DNA of 64,000 bases from assembly GCA_963920575.1 (NCBI GenBank), contig OY986967.1, positions 15,610,751-15,674,750 of the forward strand, in the 5' to 3' direction. Each line of letters begins with the position of its first letter. Positions within the stretch are counted from its first letter, which is position 1. The stretch comes from Narthecium ossifragum (Eukaryota > Streptophyta > Magnoliopsida > Dioscoreales > Nartheciaceae). Shown in pieces: positions 11,693 through 22,312 of the stretch. The notes under the pieces were generated by a model. It worked only from the letters and a program-made list of their open reading frames with translations, was not told the DNA's origin and ran no database searches. Made by a program: the position numbers and the translations under genes.

Positions 11693-13389
11693 TGATGTGC
11701 TGTCGCAGGCACTCAAAAATAAATCCAGTACTCGTTAAAATAAATGTAGTAGTGCGAGTACGAGTCGATCCCACGAAGAGTGTTTAGCCTAGTTTTGTGC
11801 TCAGTGAACAAAGATGGGGGGTTTTAAACGTGAGGAAAAACAATAAAGAAATAATCTAAAGCGAAGAAACAAGTTGAATCAAGAGAACAAACCTTGGTCT
11901 GAGTCAACATCCACCATCGGAATCCAACAACTGATCATAGATGCAAGTATCAATCAATTTATACCATGAATATTCACCGTCCGAATGAAATCCGAATCTC
12001 TCCTCAATCATAGTTAATTAGAAACAAGCGATCTAATCAACCCTAACTACTGGACAACCTAAGGCAAGCGTTGTAGATTTAATCTATTAGCAGCGTTAAG
12101 AATAGGGAGATCGATGAAGCTAAACAACACAAGCACAAGCGGTTGCATTTAATTTAGTTAAATATTCTTCCTAAGATCTAACAAGATCTGATCAGCAGTA
12201 AATTATTAGATCCTAGTTGCTTCGCAGATTAGAGGGATCAAACAATTCCGGATTTGACATCAAACCTAGCAGTAGATCACCATGAATAATAAACTAGTAG
12301 GCCTCCTAGCAATTAGACAAGGTAATCATGAAGATTTAATCTCAGAAAAACATCCAATACTCATGTATAAACTGAACAATAAAAATAAATTAGGTCTCAT
12401 AGTTTCATTGATTCCGAGGTTTCAGTTTCCTCGACCAAGGATCAAGATTTAGCCACGCAGGGCCATCAAGAACAATCCTCCAAAAGATTTCATAAAGCAA
12501 AAGAAAACCTAGAAAAAATATAAAGCAGGAGAAAGAGTAGCCAAAAGTGTCCAAGAATCCCCCTCCAAACCCTAGAAAGAGTCCTATTTATAACCTCAAG
12601 TGTATACACCCTCGGATTAGATCACAATCGTTGATTTTCGTTACTGGGAAAGTCCGATCGATCCTTCTCAGCGTGCTGGATCGATCGAATGCGTAAAAAT
12701 CTTCAACTTCTATTTACGCCCGAGTCCAATCGATCGGACTAAGGGAGTCGGATCGATCGATTTCGTAAAAATCCTTCGTCTCTGGCTCTTCCCGAGTTCG
12801 ATCGATGGTCCGATCGATCGAACTGTGTTCCTCTAAAAAGCATACGTTCTGTCACCCTTTAATTCTCAAGTCCAATCGATCGAATTATGAGTGTTGGATC
12901 GATAGGTTGAGTAAAAATCCGCAGTTTTTGACTTTTTCCGAGTCTGATCGATCGGACCATTGGTGTCGGATCGATCGGATGCGTTGTGGCTGAAAAACAC
13001 ATGTTCTGTCACGTTTTTGCGTGGTCCGATCGATCGGCGGATCGCTCGGACTTTCAGCTTATTTTCCTTTCTGCCATTCAGACTGCGCATCGGTACTGAA
13101 ATTGCCGTAACTTCCTCTAGGAAACTCGGAATCACGAACCGTAAAATTCTCCAGAATCTAGACTTCAAGAGCTTTCCAACCATATATGGTACATCCTCTG
13201 GTTCTTCATGAGCAGGTACAGATAAATCTTTAAATTTGATCCATGCACTCTTTTCAGCTTCTTTTCGACTTAAGGACTTCAATTGCATCCTAAATCAAAA
13301 TATAAGAATAATGAGTGTATTTAGGAACTAAATAAGCACAGGAGACTGAGTATTAAGGGATAAAAATATAACATTATGCATTCTCATCA
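11693..13389 (-). repeat. Solo LTR (LTR-C), 1,697 bp, in the transposase exon
   Basis: The ends are TGATG and CATCA, flanked by GCTAG on both sides (11688-11692 and 13390-13394), a perfect 5-bp target duplication. Read on the minus strand it begins TGATGAGAATGCATAATG. A cluster of GATCGATC palindromes (12650-13060) lies just upstream of a TATA box at 12585-12592 on that strand. No internal domain remains, so it is a solo LTR left by recombination. Confidence 0.92.
12585..12592 (-). promoter_or_regulatory. TATA box of LTR-C copy 1
   Basis: TATAAATA on the minus strand. The GATCGATC array begins about 60 bp upstream, the same spacing pattern as in the other LTRs of this window. Confidence 0.6.
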
Positions 13390-13789
13390 GCTAGCATCCT
13401 CATGCGCTCAAAATGATCGTCATCGCCATTGGCCATCTAGTAGAAAAGTAAAATATTTAACTAAAAACCCTATAACACATCTATCATGAGCATGTAAAAC
13501 AACTATACCAACATGAGTATGTAAAGAACAGGACATGAAATCATAAATTCAAATAGGGCATCAGTTAATAACAACATGAGCATGTCAGTGAAAGGCATTA
13601 AAAATTAAGCTTTAAGTAGGGGATCAACTAAAGCAAGCATGAGCGTCTATATTCTAGCATAATAACGAAACAAGTCAGTGAAAGGCATTAAAAAAATAAA
13701 GTTTGTCATTTCATAATGCCCAGTATAGCTTCCATTGAATCAGCAAGTACAATAATTTCATCGCATGTAATACAGCATAAGACAAAACT

Positions 13790-16610
13790 GTGTCAAAAAT
13801 AAACCAGAATCAAAGCACAATAATTTCATCACATGCATATCATCATTTCCCAAAGCCAATCTATATAAAAATAAATATTGTCCAACATAATTCCCAGCAA
13901 AAAAAGATCTATAAACATCAATTAGCATGCGAAAAAGCCAAACAACAATGGGATCAAAGATAGCTGCATTCATCATTATCATCCAAGTAGACCACATATT
14001 AAAACATTGACAAGGAACCAAATACATGTATATGATCATTTCCCAAAGCCAATCCATATAAACATAACACTTATCCAACATAATTCCGAACTAAAACAGA
14101 TCTATACACATCAGTTAGCATGCCAAAAAGCCAAACAACAATGGGATCAAACATAGCTGCATTCATCATGATCATCCAAGTAAACCACATATTAAAACAT
14201 TGAAAAGGTTCCAGCAAGGCAGCTGGTTGCTGCCAAGCCATCCAAGTCACCAAGGAACCAAATACATGCATATCATCATTTCCCAATGCCAATCCAGTTA
14301 AAAATATGTGTTGTCCAACATAAATCCCAGCAAGAACAGATCTATAAACATCAGTTAGCATGCGAAAAAGCCAAAATCCCAAGATACATGTCAGCATAGA
14401 TGATCAAGTACACAAATAGCACAAAAAATCTTGAAATCCAGTCGAAACCCCAAACATTACAACCAAATACATGCATATCATCAAACATTGACCAGGTTCC
14501 AGCGAGGCAGCTGGTTGCTGCCAAGCCATCCAAGCCACCATGGAACCAAATACATGTATATCATCATTTCCCAAAGCCAATCCATATAAACAAAACAGTT
14601 ATCCAACATAATTCCGAACTAAAACAGATCTATAAACATCAATTAGCATGCGAAAAAGCCAAACAACAATGGGATCAAACATAGCTGCATTCATCATGAT
14701 CATCCAAGTAAACCACATATTCAAACATTGACAAGGTTCCAGCAAGGCAGCTGGTTGCTGCCAAGCCATCCAAGCCACCAAGGAACCAAATACATGTATA
14801 TCATCATTTCCCAAAGCCAATCTATATAAAAATAAATGTTGTCCAACATAATTCCCAACAAAAACAGATCTATAAACCTCAGTTAGCATGCCAAAAATCC
14901 AAACAACAATGGGATCAAACATAGCTGCATTCATCATGATCATCCAAGTAACCTCATATCTATAAACATCAATTACCATGCGAAAAAGCCAAACAACAAT
15001 GGGATCAAACATAGCTGCATTCATCATGATCATCCAAGTAAACCACATATTCAAACATTGACAAGGTTCCAGCAAGGCAGCTGGTTGCTGCCAAGCCATC
15101 CAAGCCACCAATGAACCAAATACATGTATATCATCATTTCCCAAAGCCAATCTATATAAAAATAAATGTTGTCCAACATAATTCCCAGCAAAAACAGATC
15201 TATAAACATCAATTAGCATGCGAAAAAGCCAAACAACAATGGGATCAAACATAGTTGCATTCATCATGATCATCCAAGTAGACCACATATTAAAACATTG
15301 ACAAGGTTCCAGCAAGGCAGCTGGTTGCTGCCAAGCCATTCAAGCCACCAAGGAACCAAATACATGTATATGATCATTTCCCAAAGCCAATCCATATAAA
15401 CATAACACTTATCCAACATAATTCCGAACTAAAACAGATCTATACACATCAGTTAGCATGCCAAAAAGCCAAACAACAATGGGATCAAACATAGCTGCAT
15501 TCATCATGATCATCCAAGTAACCACATATTCAAACATTGAAAAGGTTCCAGCAAGGCAGCTGGTTGCTGCCAAGCCATCCAAGCCACCAAGGAACCAAAT
15601 ACATGCATATCATCATTTCTCAATGCCAATCCAGTTAAAAATATGTGTTGTCCAACATAAATCCCAGCAAAAACAGATCTATAAACCTCAGTTAGCATGC
15701 TAAAAAGCCAAAATCCCAAGATACATGTCAGCACAGATGATCAAGTACACAAATAGCACAAAAAATCTTGAAATCCAGTCGAAACCCCAAACATTACAAC
15801 CAAATACATGCATATCATCAAACATTGACCAGGTTCCAGCGAGGCAGCTGGTTGCTGCCAAGCCATCCAAGCCACCAAGGAACCAAATACATGTATATGA
15901 TCACTTCCCAAAGCCAATCCATATAAACATAACACTTATCCAACATAATTCCGAACTAAAACAGATCTATAAACATCAGTTAGCATGCCAAAAAGGCAAA
16001 CAACAATGGGATCAAACATAGATGCATTCATCATGATCATCCAAATAAATCATATATTCAAACATTGAAAAGGTTCCAGGAAGGCAGCTGGTTGCTGCCA
16101 AGCCATCCAAGCCACCAAGGAACCAAATACATGCATATCATCATTTCCCAATGCCAATCCAGTTAAAAATATGTGTTGTCCAACATAAATCCCAGCAACA
16201 ACATATCTTCAAACATCAGTTAGCATGCTAAAAAGCCAAAATCCCAAGATACATGTCAGCATAGATGATCAAGTACACAAATAGCACAAAAAAATCTTGA
16301 AATCCAGTCGAAACCCCAAACATTACAACCAAATACATGCATATCATCAAACATTGACCAGGTTCCAGCGAGGCAGCTGGTTGCTCCCAAGCCATCCAAG
16401 CCACCAAGGAACCAAATACATGCATATCATCATTTCCCAATGCCAATCCAGTTAAAAATATGTGTTGTCCAACATAAATCCCAGCAACAACATATCTTCA
16501 AACATCAGTTAGCATGCTAAAAAGCCAAAATACCAAGATACATGCCAGCATAGATGATCAAGTACACAAAGAGCACAAAAAATGTTGAAATCCAGTCGAA
16601 ACCTCAAACA
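13790..16610. repeat. 240-bp (with 290-bp variant) tandem repeat array
   Basis: The anchor ATCTATAAACATCARTTAGCATG (first 20 bases shown: ATCTATAAACATCARTTAGC) recurs about eleven times from about 13905 to 16494. Spacing is mostly near 240 bp, with some near 190, 290 and 330. Longer units carry an extra module containing GAAATCCAGTCGAAAC. A second block, AAGGCAGCTGGTTGCTGCCA, occurs about nine times. The 240-bp unit is a multiple of three, so the minus strand stays open over several units (for example 14599-15339). Confidence 0.92.
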
Positions 16611-17492
16611 TTACAACCAAATACCACCAAATCAGAGATCGTAGACGAATAAATCAAGTATCCAGATGACATAAACCACCATATATGATATGCAGCAAAG
16701 AAATCCCAAGATACATGCCAACGTAGAGGGGATCAGACATACAGAGTACAAAAAAACTAGAAATCCAGTCAAAATCCCAAACAATACAACCAAATGCCAC
16801 CAAATGAGAGATCATAGACGAAGAAATCAAGTATCGAGATAAAGTCCAGAGGGGATCAGGTTAGGAAGACCTTTGATAGGGGATTTATGTGCTTTGCTAG
16901 TAGGCAAAGGCAAAGGGGATCAGATGCCGCCGGCCAATAAACTCCTCAATATCACAGCTCAAGCTCACAACACAGCCACTTGCAGCGGGATCGGACCCAA
17001 GATTGGCCGGAGTTGCTAGATCCAAAGGCCGGCTTCAAGCGTGAGAGGAAACCCTAGATCGGCGTCGGAGAAGGGAGGAGGAGGCCATCATCGTCGCCGG
17101 AGGAGGACGAAAGCCAGCATCAGCGTCCATGGGGAAGGAGGAGGGAGGTCAGAGAGAAGAAGGAACCCTAGATCGGGTTCATCGCGGCGACGAAGGAAAG
17201 GGGACTCTCGTGAAGAAGTGATGATCGCGTTTTGGAGTAAGGGTGTTGAAGTGGTTGGGGAGTAAATGCTGAAGTGGTTGGGGGAGTAAATGTTGAACTG
17301 ACCGTCAGTTCAGTGACTTCAGCGTTTTTTGGCCCGAAGTCGCTTGGCGAAGTCGTAGGCAAAAAACGAGTTCGCCGATGAACTCAGTTCTAACCACTTC
17401 ATTCACTTCACACTGAACCAAACACATGAACTGACTGAACTGACTTCACATGAACTGACTTCAAGCCTCACTTTGCCCAACCAAACACGCCC
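16611..17492. other. Right arm of the Harbinger element
   Basis: This is unique sequence between the 240-bp array and the right inverted repeat. A GC-rich purine-rich patch at 17040-17200 gives open frames without recognisable domains. From 17260 the subterminal motifs AACTGACTTCA and GAAGTGGTTGGGG(A)GTAAATG repeat towards the end. Confidence 0.6.
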
Positions 17493-17495
17493 TAA

Positions 17496-18183
17496 GCGTA
17501 AGTATGAATCTCATGAAAAGGTGATGGTTTCAGAAACGGCAAGTGCGGTGCTACAAAGGAAACTTCCACCCAAGATTAAGGATCCAGGGAGTTTTAACAT
17601 TAGTATTACTATTGGTGATACAAAAATAGGGGAGGCAATGCTTGACTTAGGAACCAGTGTTAATTTGATGCATTACTCTATTTTCCGTCAGTTAGGTGTG
17701 GATGAATTAAAACCTACTACTATGTCTCTACAACTTACAGATCATTCAATTAAGTATCCATTAGGCATTGTAGAAGACATCTTAGTCCAAGTTGATAAGT
17801 TAATTATCCCTGTTGATTTTGTAATATAGGATATGGTTGATGCACCGTTGAATTATAGAAATTTACCTATTTTGCTGGGACGTCCATTCATGGCTACAAC
17901 CGAGACGATGATTAATGTGAAGGATGGTAAGCTCAACATGACAATTTTAGGTGAAACTGTTGAATTTAAAGTGTTTGAGTCTATGTCATGTCCTTCAAAC
18001 CCTTTTGATTGTTTTTCAATAGATGTTATAGATTCATTGGTGTTCTCTAATTGCAGGCAGGAGCAAGTGAAGACTACATTGCAAGCGGATTTGACGATGG
18101 TCGAGGATGACTTGCACAGTTATGAGAGAGCAAAGGAGGTCTTGGAACCCCTTGAAGCATTACAGCCATACAAACCTGGTTGA
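17496..18183 (+). pseudogene. Aspartic protease region of gypsy element 2 (one stop; no RT or integrase after it)
   Basis: This is the retroviral-type protease that cleaves Gag-Pol. The frame continues the gag cut at 5265: RKYESHEK, then LPPKIKDPGSFNI, and the catalytic motif LDLGTSVNLM near 17642-17671. GRPFMATTETMINV near 17878-17920 is the second conserved flap-side block. A single TAG at 17827 splits the frame. The protein ends at 18183 with LQPYKPG and a stop; the reverse transcriptase that should follow is absent. Element 2 therefore looks like a gag-protease-only, non-autonomous member of its family. Confidence 0.87.
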
Positions 18184-18854
18184 ATCTTAGGCTTTGCAGT
18201 ATGTCTTTCCTAAACGTTAAATAAAGTGCTGGGTGGGAGGCAACCCACCAAGGTAACTTGTTTTTAAGTTTCAGTTTTGAGTTTTACGTTTTCTCTTTTG
18301 TTTTCCATTTGGGTTTTCAACCACCCTGATGATTATTGAGGAGATGTTCGCTTACTCTATCAAGTGAGTTGCCTCTTTCTTATTTAAGCTGTCTTGAATC
18401 TCCTTTACATGGATTTTTTTTGGATAGCCACCTGCTACATATGTTATTGTTTAGGATGCACACATTGAGGACAATGTTGATTTTAGGTTGGGGGTTGTAA
18501 ACATATTTGTTACTAGAAATTATACATAAGCTGAAAATTTTATGCTTGTTATACATGTTGCTTTCACATGGATTGACCTATACATTGATTGCATGTGTGA
18601 TAACCTGAAGGTAGAACATTATCTGATTCACACACAAACACCTTATATACAGTGGCAATTATAGTTATCAGAGGAATGAGCATGCTAGTGTCAACCTAGA
18701 CCATGATTTCAACATTAGCTAGTATGTTGAGTAGTGCATGCAGGAAAAAAAAGATTCGGGAGCTTGATTCATAGCTGCTGGATCTGATTCTTGAGCCTGA
18801 TGAGTATTTTACATTTAGTACCCAAAAGTGATCAAGTTTGGGAGTCATTGGCTT
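18184..18854 (+). other. Non-coding 3' internal region of gypsy element 2
   Basis: It contains the short inverted repeat GGGTGGGAGGCAACCCACC near 18230-18250, a type of sequence often seen after the coding region of Athila-like elements. No ORF of note was seen. It is cut at 18854 by a solo LTR with duplication GGCTT. Confidence 0.55.
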
Positions 18855-20820
18855 TGTCGCGCCCCGACCCGCGAAAGCCCAACCGGGCCGGGCGACGCGA
18901 ACCGGAACCTAACGAAACACGGAAAAATTTGGCGAGGGTTCCCTCTAACCCATTGGTCTCTCTAACAATTCATCACAAACACTCTCAATTTAAAAGATAT
19001 AATTGAACAAACATCGAACCCAAGATTACAAAACCCATGTGAATTTAATATACATATTCTCGGAGAGGGGAAGATTCAAATACAACATTTAAACACTCCC
19101 GTAGGAGATTAACTAACATAGGTTTAAAGCTGTAAAAGATGGTCACCTTTCAAACTCCACCTGGCGCCGCCGCACCGCCGACCAACTGCCCGGTAGGGGC
19201 CACCGAAGTGGAGCTAACGCTTGCACCTACAAAACGTAGCCCGGGTAGGAGTGAGCATAAAACTCAGTAGGGTTCTTCACTACGACACACAGAAAAAAGA
19301 GGGAAACGCAACAGTGTCGCCCTCAAGTAAGACCTGGGTGTATACAAAGGCCCCAGAACCCCACAGAGTGTCCCTGAGGTCCAAGATCATGGTCTTCCAG
19401 CCGAACTGATCACATGTCAGGTCACACTCCGTAAGTAGCAACAACACTGCTGGCTCACAAGCAGGGAAAGGCACTGCAAGCGGGAAATGACACCGCTGAG
19501 TAGGCAACCCCTCTACTCAAGAGTCAACACAATGGGACACCGGCTACACCTCAGCATCCGACTCGAGGCCGACACGACCTGTCACGCCCCGGCCCAGAAA
19601 ACCCATCCGGACCGGGACACAAGGGGGGGTTCCTACATCTACTAACAGCAACTAGCGGAAACAGTTACAACAAGCAGTAAGAGGACAGAAGTAAATCTAA
19701 CAACTCCTATTATTACAAAACTGTACATAAAATAGAGTTACAACAAGATTTACATAGACAGTCCTCAAGTACAATAGATGTTATAAAGCTCATAAAAGGG
19801 TTACATCACCAGTAGTCTCCTGAAAAGCACAGCAGAAACCATCCTGGCCCTTAAACATGCCCTGACGTCGACGCGCCACCACAGGACGAGCAACTGGGGC
19901 CCACCGCAGGAGAGCTGGTACCTGCACATGCAAACGCCGCCCGGGTAGGTGTGAGCACTAAGCTCAGTAGGGTTCTACTCTACGTCACACACAAGGAAGG
20001 GGAAACTGCAACTAAACTAACTCTGTGCCAAGTACTGAGGCCTGCCAAGGACCCCATAAATGCCGTCAATAACCCGAAGAGTACCTGTCCAAAGTACGTC
20101 TCCGACAGCCACTGCCTAGGGTGGACATTCTCCGACATTCCTGACACAGGGTGGACATGACAATAACAGTAGGACACCCATCTCCAAGCGGGACCTCCAC
20201 ACTTGACGGAACAACCGTGATTATGACAACCAACTCTCATCACTCCAAGTAACAGAGCTAACACTACCCCAAACAGCAGACTAACAGCACTACAGTAAAA
20301 CCCTAGGCATCTAATGCACAAACAACAATGCATGCAACAGTATAAACAAGCAACAAACAAAGACACAACCCATGGCCCATTTATACTAAGCATTCTCAAG
20401 GGTTCATGACTCCCTCGGTTAACCACAAAGCGATAAAGGGAATACAACCATCTCATTTATTCTACACAATCCCGGGAGTCATCACACTCCCAAGACTTTC
20501 TGGCACAGGAAGATCGATCTTCTTTTCAAGGAAGATCGATCTCCTTAGCAAGAAAGATCGATCTCAAGCAAGGAAGATCGATTTTCTTGCTTAGAAACAT
20601 AAACTTGAGCTAAAACACAAGCCCAAGCTCGGATCTTCCGATCCCAGGTCCACCTAACCATTCTAATCAAACACTAACACAAACACGGTCAGTGTGTGCA
20701 GACGCGGGTGTGGAACAAACCGACAAGACGCAATTTACCAAATTGCCCTTGTGGTCTACAACGAGCCACGAACCCGACCCAGGCAGTCGACCCAGGAATG
20801 GAGGGACACAGGTCCTCACA
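18855..20820 (-). repeat. Chimeric solo LTR (LTR-B 3' half joined to a second LTR type)
   Basis: The outer ends are TGTCGCGCCCC and GTCCTCACA with a perfect GGCTT duplication (18850-18854 and 20821-20825). At 19579 the LTR-B sequence stops after GACACGACC and a new LTR start TGTCACGCCCCGGCC appears. It then runs to the shared terminus, including its own copy of the CCCGGGTAGGTGTGAGC block at 19939. GATCGATC palindromes occur at 20510-20585. The matching outer duplication shows it behaves as one insertion, so it is best read as a recombinant LTR. Confidence 0.75.
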
Positions 20821-21362
20821 GGCTTGATGTCGTTACATGGATCCAGTTGTAGCCTAAGGGATCAAACTGTGCCTAAACGACTATTACGTCATTGGCTTGA
20901 GGTCATTACATTGGTTTGGGTGTTCCTGCCTCATGAAACGGGGAGCTCACGTAAAAAGGTAGAACCATTGATAGTTTAAAAAAAGAAAAAGAAAATAAAG
21001 CAAAATGGAAAAGCATGCTATAGTTAATGTGCGAGGGTTGGAAGATTTGCCAGGAAGATAGTGGTGTGTTTGGACTAATGGTGGGTAGAAGTTGTTTCTG
21101 TATGCAGCTTTTATTTGTCACGTCACATGTGTTTTTCTGGATGGTGATTAGCATGTTTGAAGTGTAGAAGTTAATTTCATGAGTTGATAGTATGTGTAGG
21201 AGTATACGAAGTTTTCGTGCTCTGTACTATATAGAACACTATTGACCTGATAAGGTAGAACTCTTATTATGCATGTCTACAGCCTTAGACCGTTGGTGTG
21301 CTTAATTATACTTTCATGCGCTTTGATTTCCTAGAGACTAGCAATAAGTTGGTTGGAGTGTG
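20821..21362 (+). other. Non-coding stretch of gypsy element 2
   Basis: It resumes after the solo LTR with GGCTTGATGTCGTTACATGG and leads to the LTR-like start at 21363. I see no genes. Confidence 0.4.
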
Positions 21363-22312
21363 TGATGAGTGCATGAAAGTGCACTCTGAACAGTCTTATA
21401 TCCATTTCAATTACTATATTATTATCCTTAATCAACCTCGAAAGTACTATATTTAAACTTATATGTTGCTTCACAAAGATTGGTTGAAAAATGCAGCAAA
21501 TTGGAATTAAAATGAGCAAAGAACCTGAAAAGATTAAACTGTACTTTTTATGAAAAACCAGATGATGCGCCACATATGGTTGAAAAGCTCTTGAAGTCTA
21601 GTTTCTGAAGAATTTTACAGTTCATGATTCCAAGTTTCGTAAATGAAGTTACGGCATTTTTAGTACCAATGACGCAGTCTAAATGGCAAAAGAGAAAATA
21701 CGCAGGAAAGATGATCTATCTTCTTCCCCTATAATGATCGATCATTTATTCACCCAGAGATGACAAAGAGCCATGTTTAAAAGGATCGATCTTCCTCCCC
21801 TATAATGATCGATCATCTTTGCAGCTAAAAAAATTGAGAAAATCAACGATGCAAATGATGGATCATTTGCTTTCAAATCATCGATCATTCTCGGGGCGTG
21901 ACACTTCTGCGGGATGAAATGATCGATTATCTTCCCTTATGATCATCGATCATTATACGGCGGCTGAGCAAAATCAAGGATGCAGATCTAATCCGAGTGG
22001 GAATCTTTTGGAGGCTATAAATATGCAACTTAGGGCTATTCAAAGGGACTTTTGGGGGGGAGGACTTTTCTGGAGCATCTAGAGGAGAGGAAGTTGCGTT
22101 AGGGTTTTGTTTTCTTCGTCATTCTTTCTTTATTTTTCCTTGAACACTTTTGTTGTCTTCATGATGAACATGAGTGGCTAGTTTCTTTTCTTCTTCTTTC
22201 TTTCTTTTGTTGTCTTCTTTGGTTAGTTGTGCTCAAGAACATTGGATAAAATTGTGTTGATGAAATTTAAAAGACATATCACAATAATATTATCCAAGCT
22301 TGTGCCAAAATT
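21363..22312 (+). repeat. LTR-C-type LTR, plus orientation, 3' truncated (possible 3' LTR of element 2)
   Basis: It starts TGATGAGTGCATGAAAGTGC. The stretch from 21576 aligns by eye with 41247 onward (GCTCTTGAAGT, then the TTTCTGAA block). A GATCGATC cluster spans 21700-21960 and a TATA box lies at 22016-22023 (GGCTATAAATATG). It breaks off at 22312 against another LTR in the opposite direction. Confidence 0.7.

Larger units (their letters stand above)
10389..13436 (-). pseudogene. PIF/Harbinger DDE transposase (3 exons; interrupted by a solo LTR and one stop codon)
   Basis: This enzyme cuts the element ends and inserts them at TWA sites. Exon 1 runs 13436-13395 and, after the 1.7-kb solo LTR, 11692-11231. 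Exon 2 is 11148-10920 and exon 3 is 10834-10389. Introns of 82 and 85 bp have GT-AG ends. Counting one copy of the GCTAG duplication, the exons total 1,179 bp, or 393 codons including the stop, the usual family length. The DDE residues are present: D175 in LIDGTH, D251 in LVDAGYP and E298 in RIERAFG. ISRYFHMVLKAVL, SVPADMALPFRGRK and IACCILHNFIL are also typical. The start MANGDDDHFERMRM lies on the far side of the LTR. Codon 43 is TAA (11606-11608). Apart from these two lesions the gene looks sound, so it died recently. Confidence 0.9.
5266..17492 (-). mobile_element. PIF/Harbinger DNA transposon, about 12.2 kb (about 10.5 kb without its nested LTR)
   Basis: The ends are inverted repeats: GGGTCTGTTTGGTTG on the left, and the right end reads inward as GGGCGTGTTTGGTTG. 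Both are flanked by TAA (5263-5265 and 17493-17495), the 3-bp TWA duplication typical of PIF/Harbinger. It carries the two hallmark genes, a Myb-like ORF1 and a DDE transposase, both on the minus strand, plus a third small ORF (8444-8743). Two tandem arrays flank the genes. It inserted in the gag-protease frame of gypsy element 2; removing it with one TAA restores that frame. It is large for the superfamily, where many autonomous copies are roughly 4-6 kb. One solo LTR has landed in the transposase exon. Confidence 0.93.
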
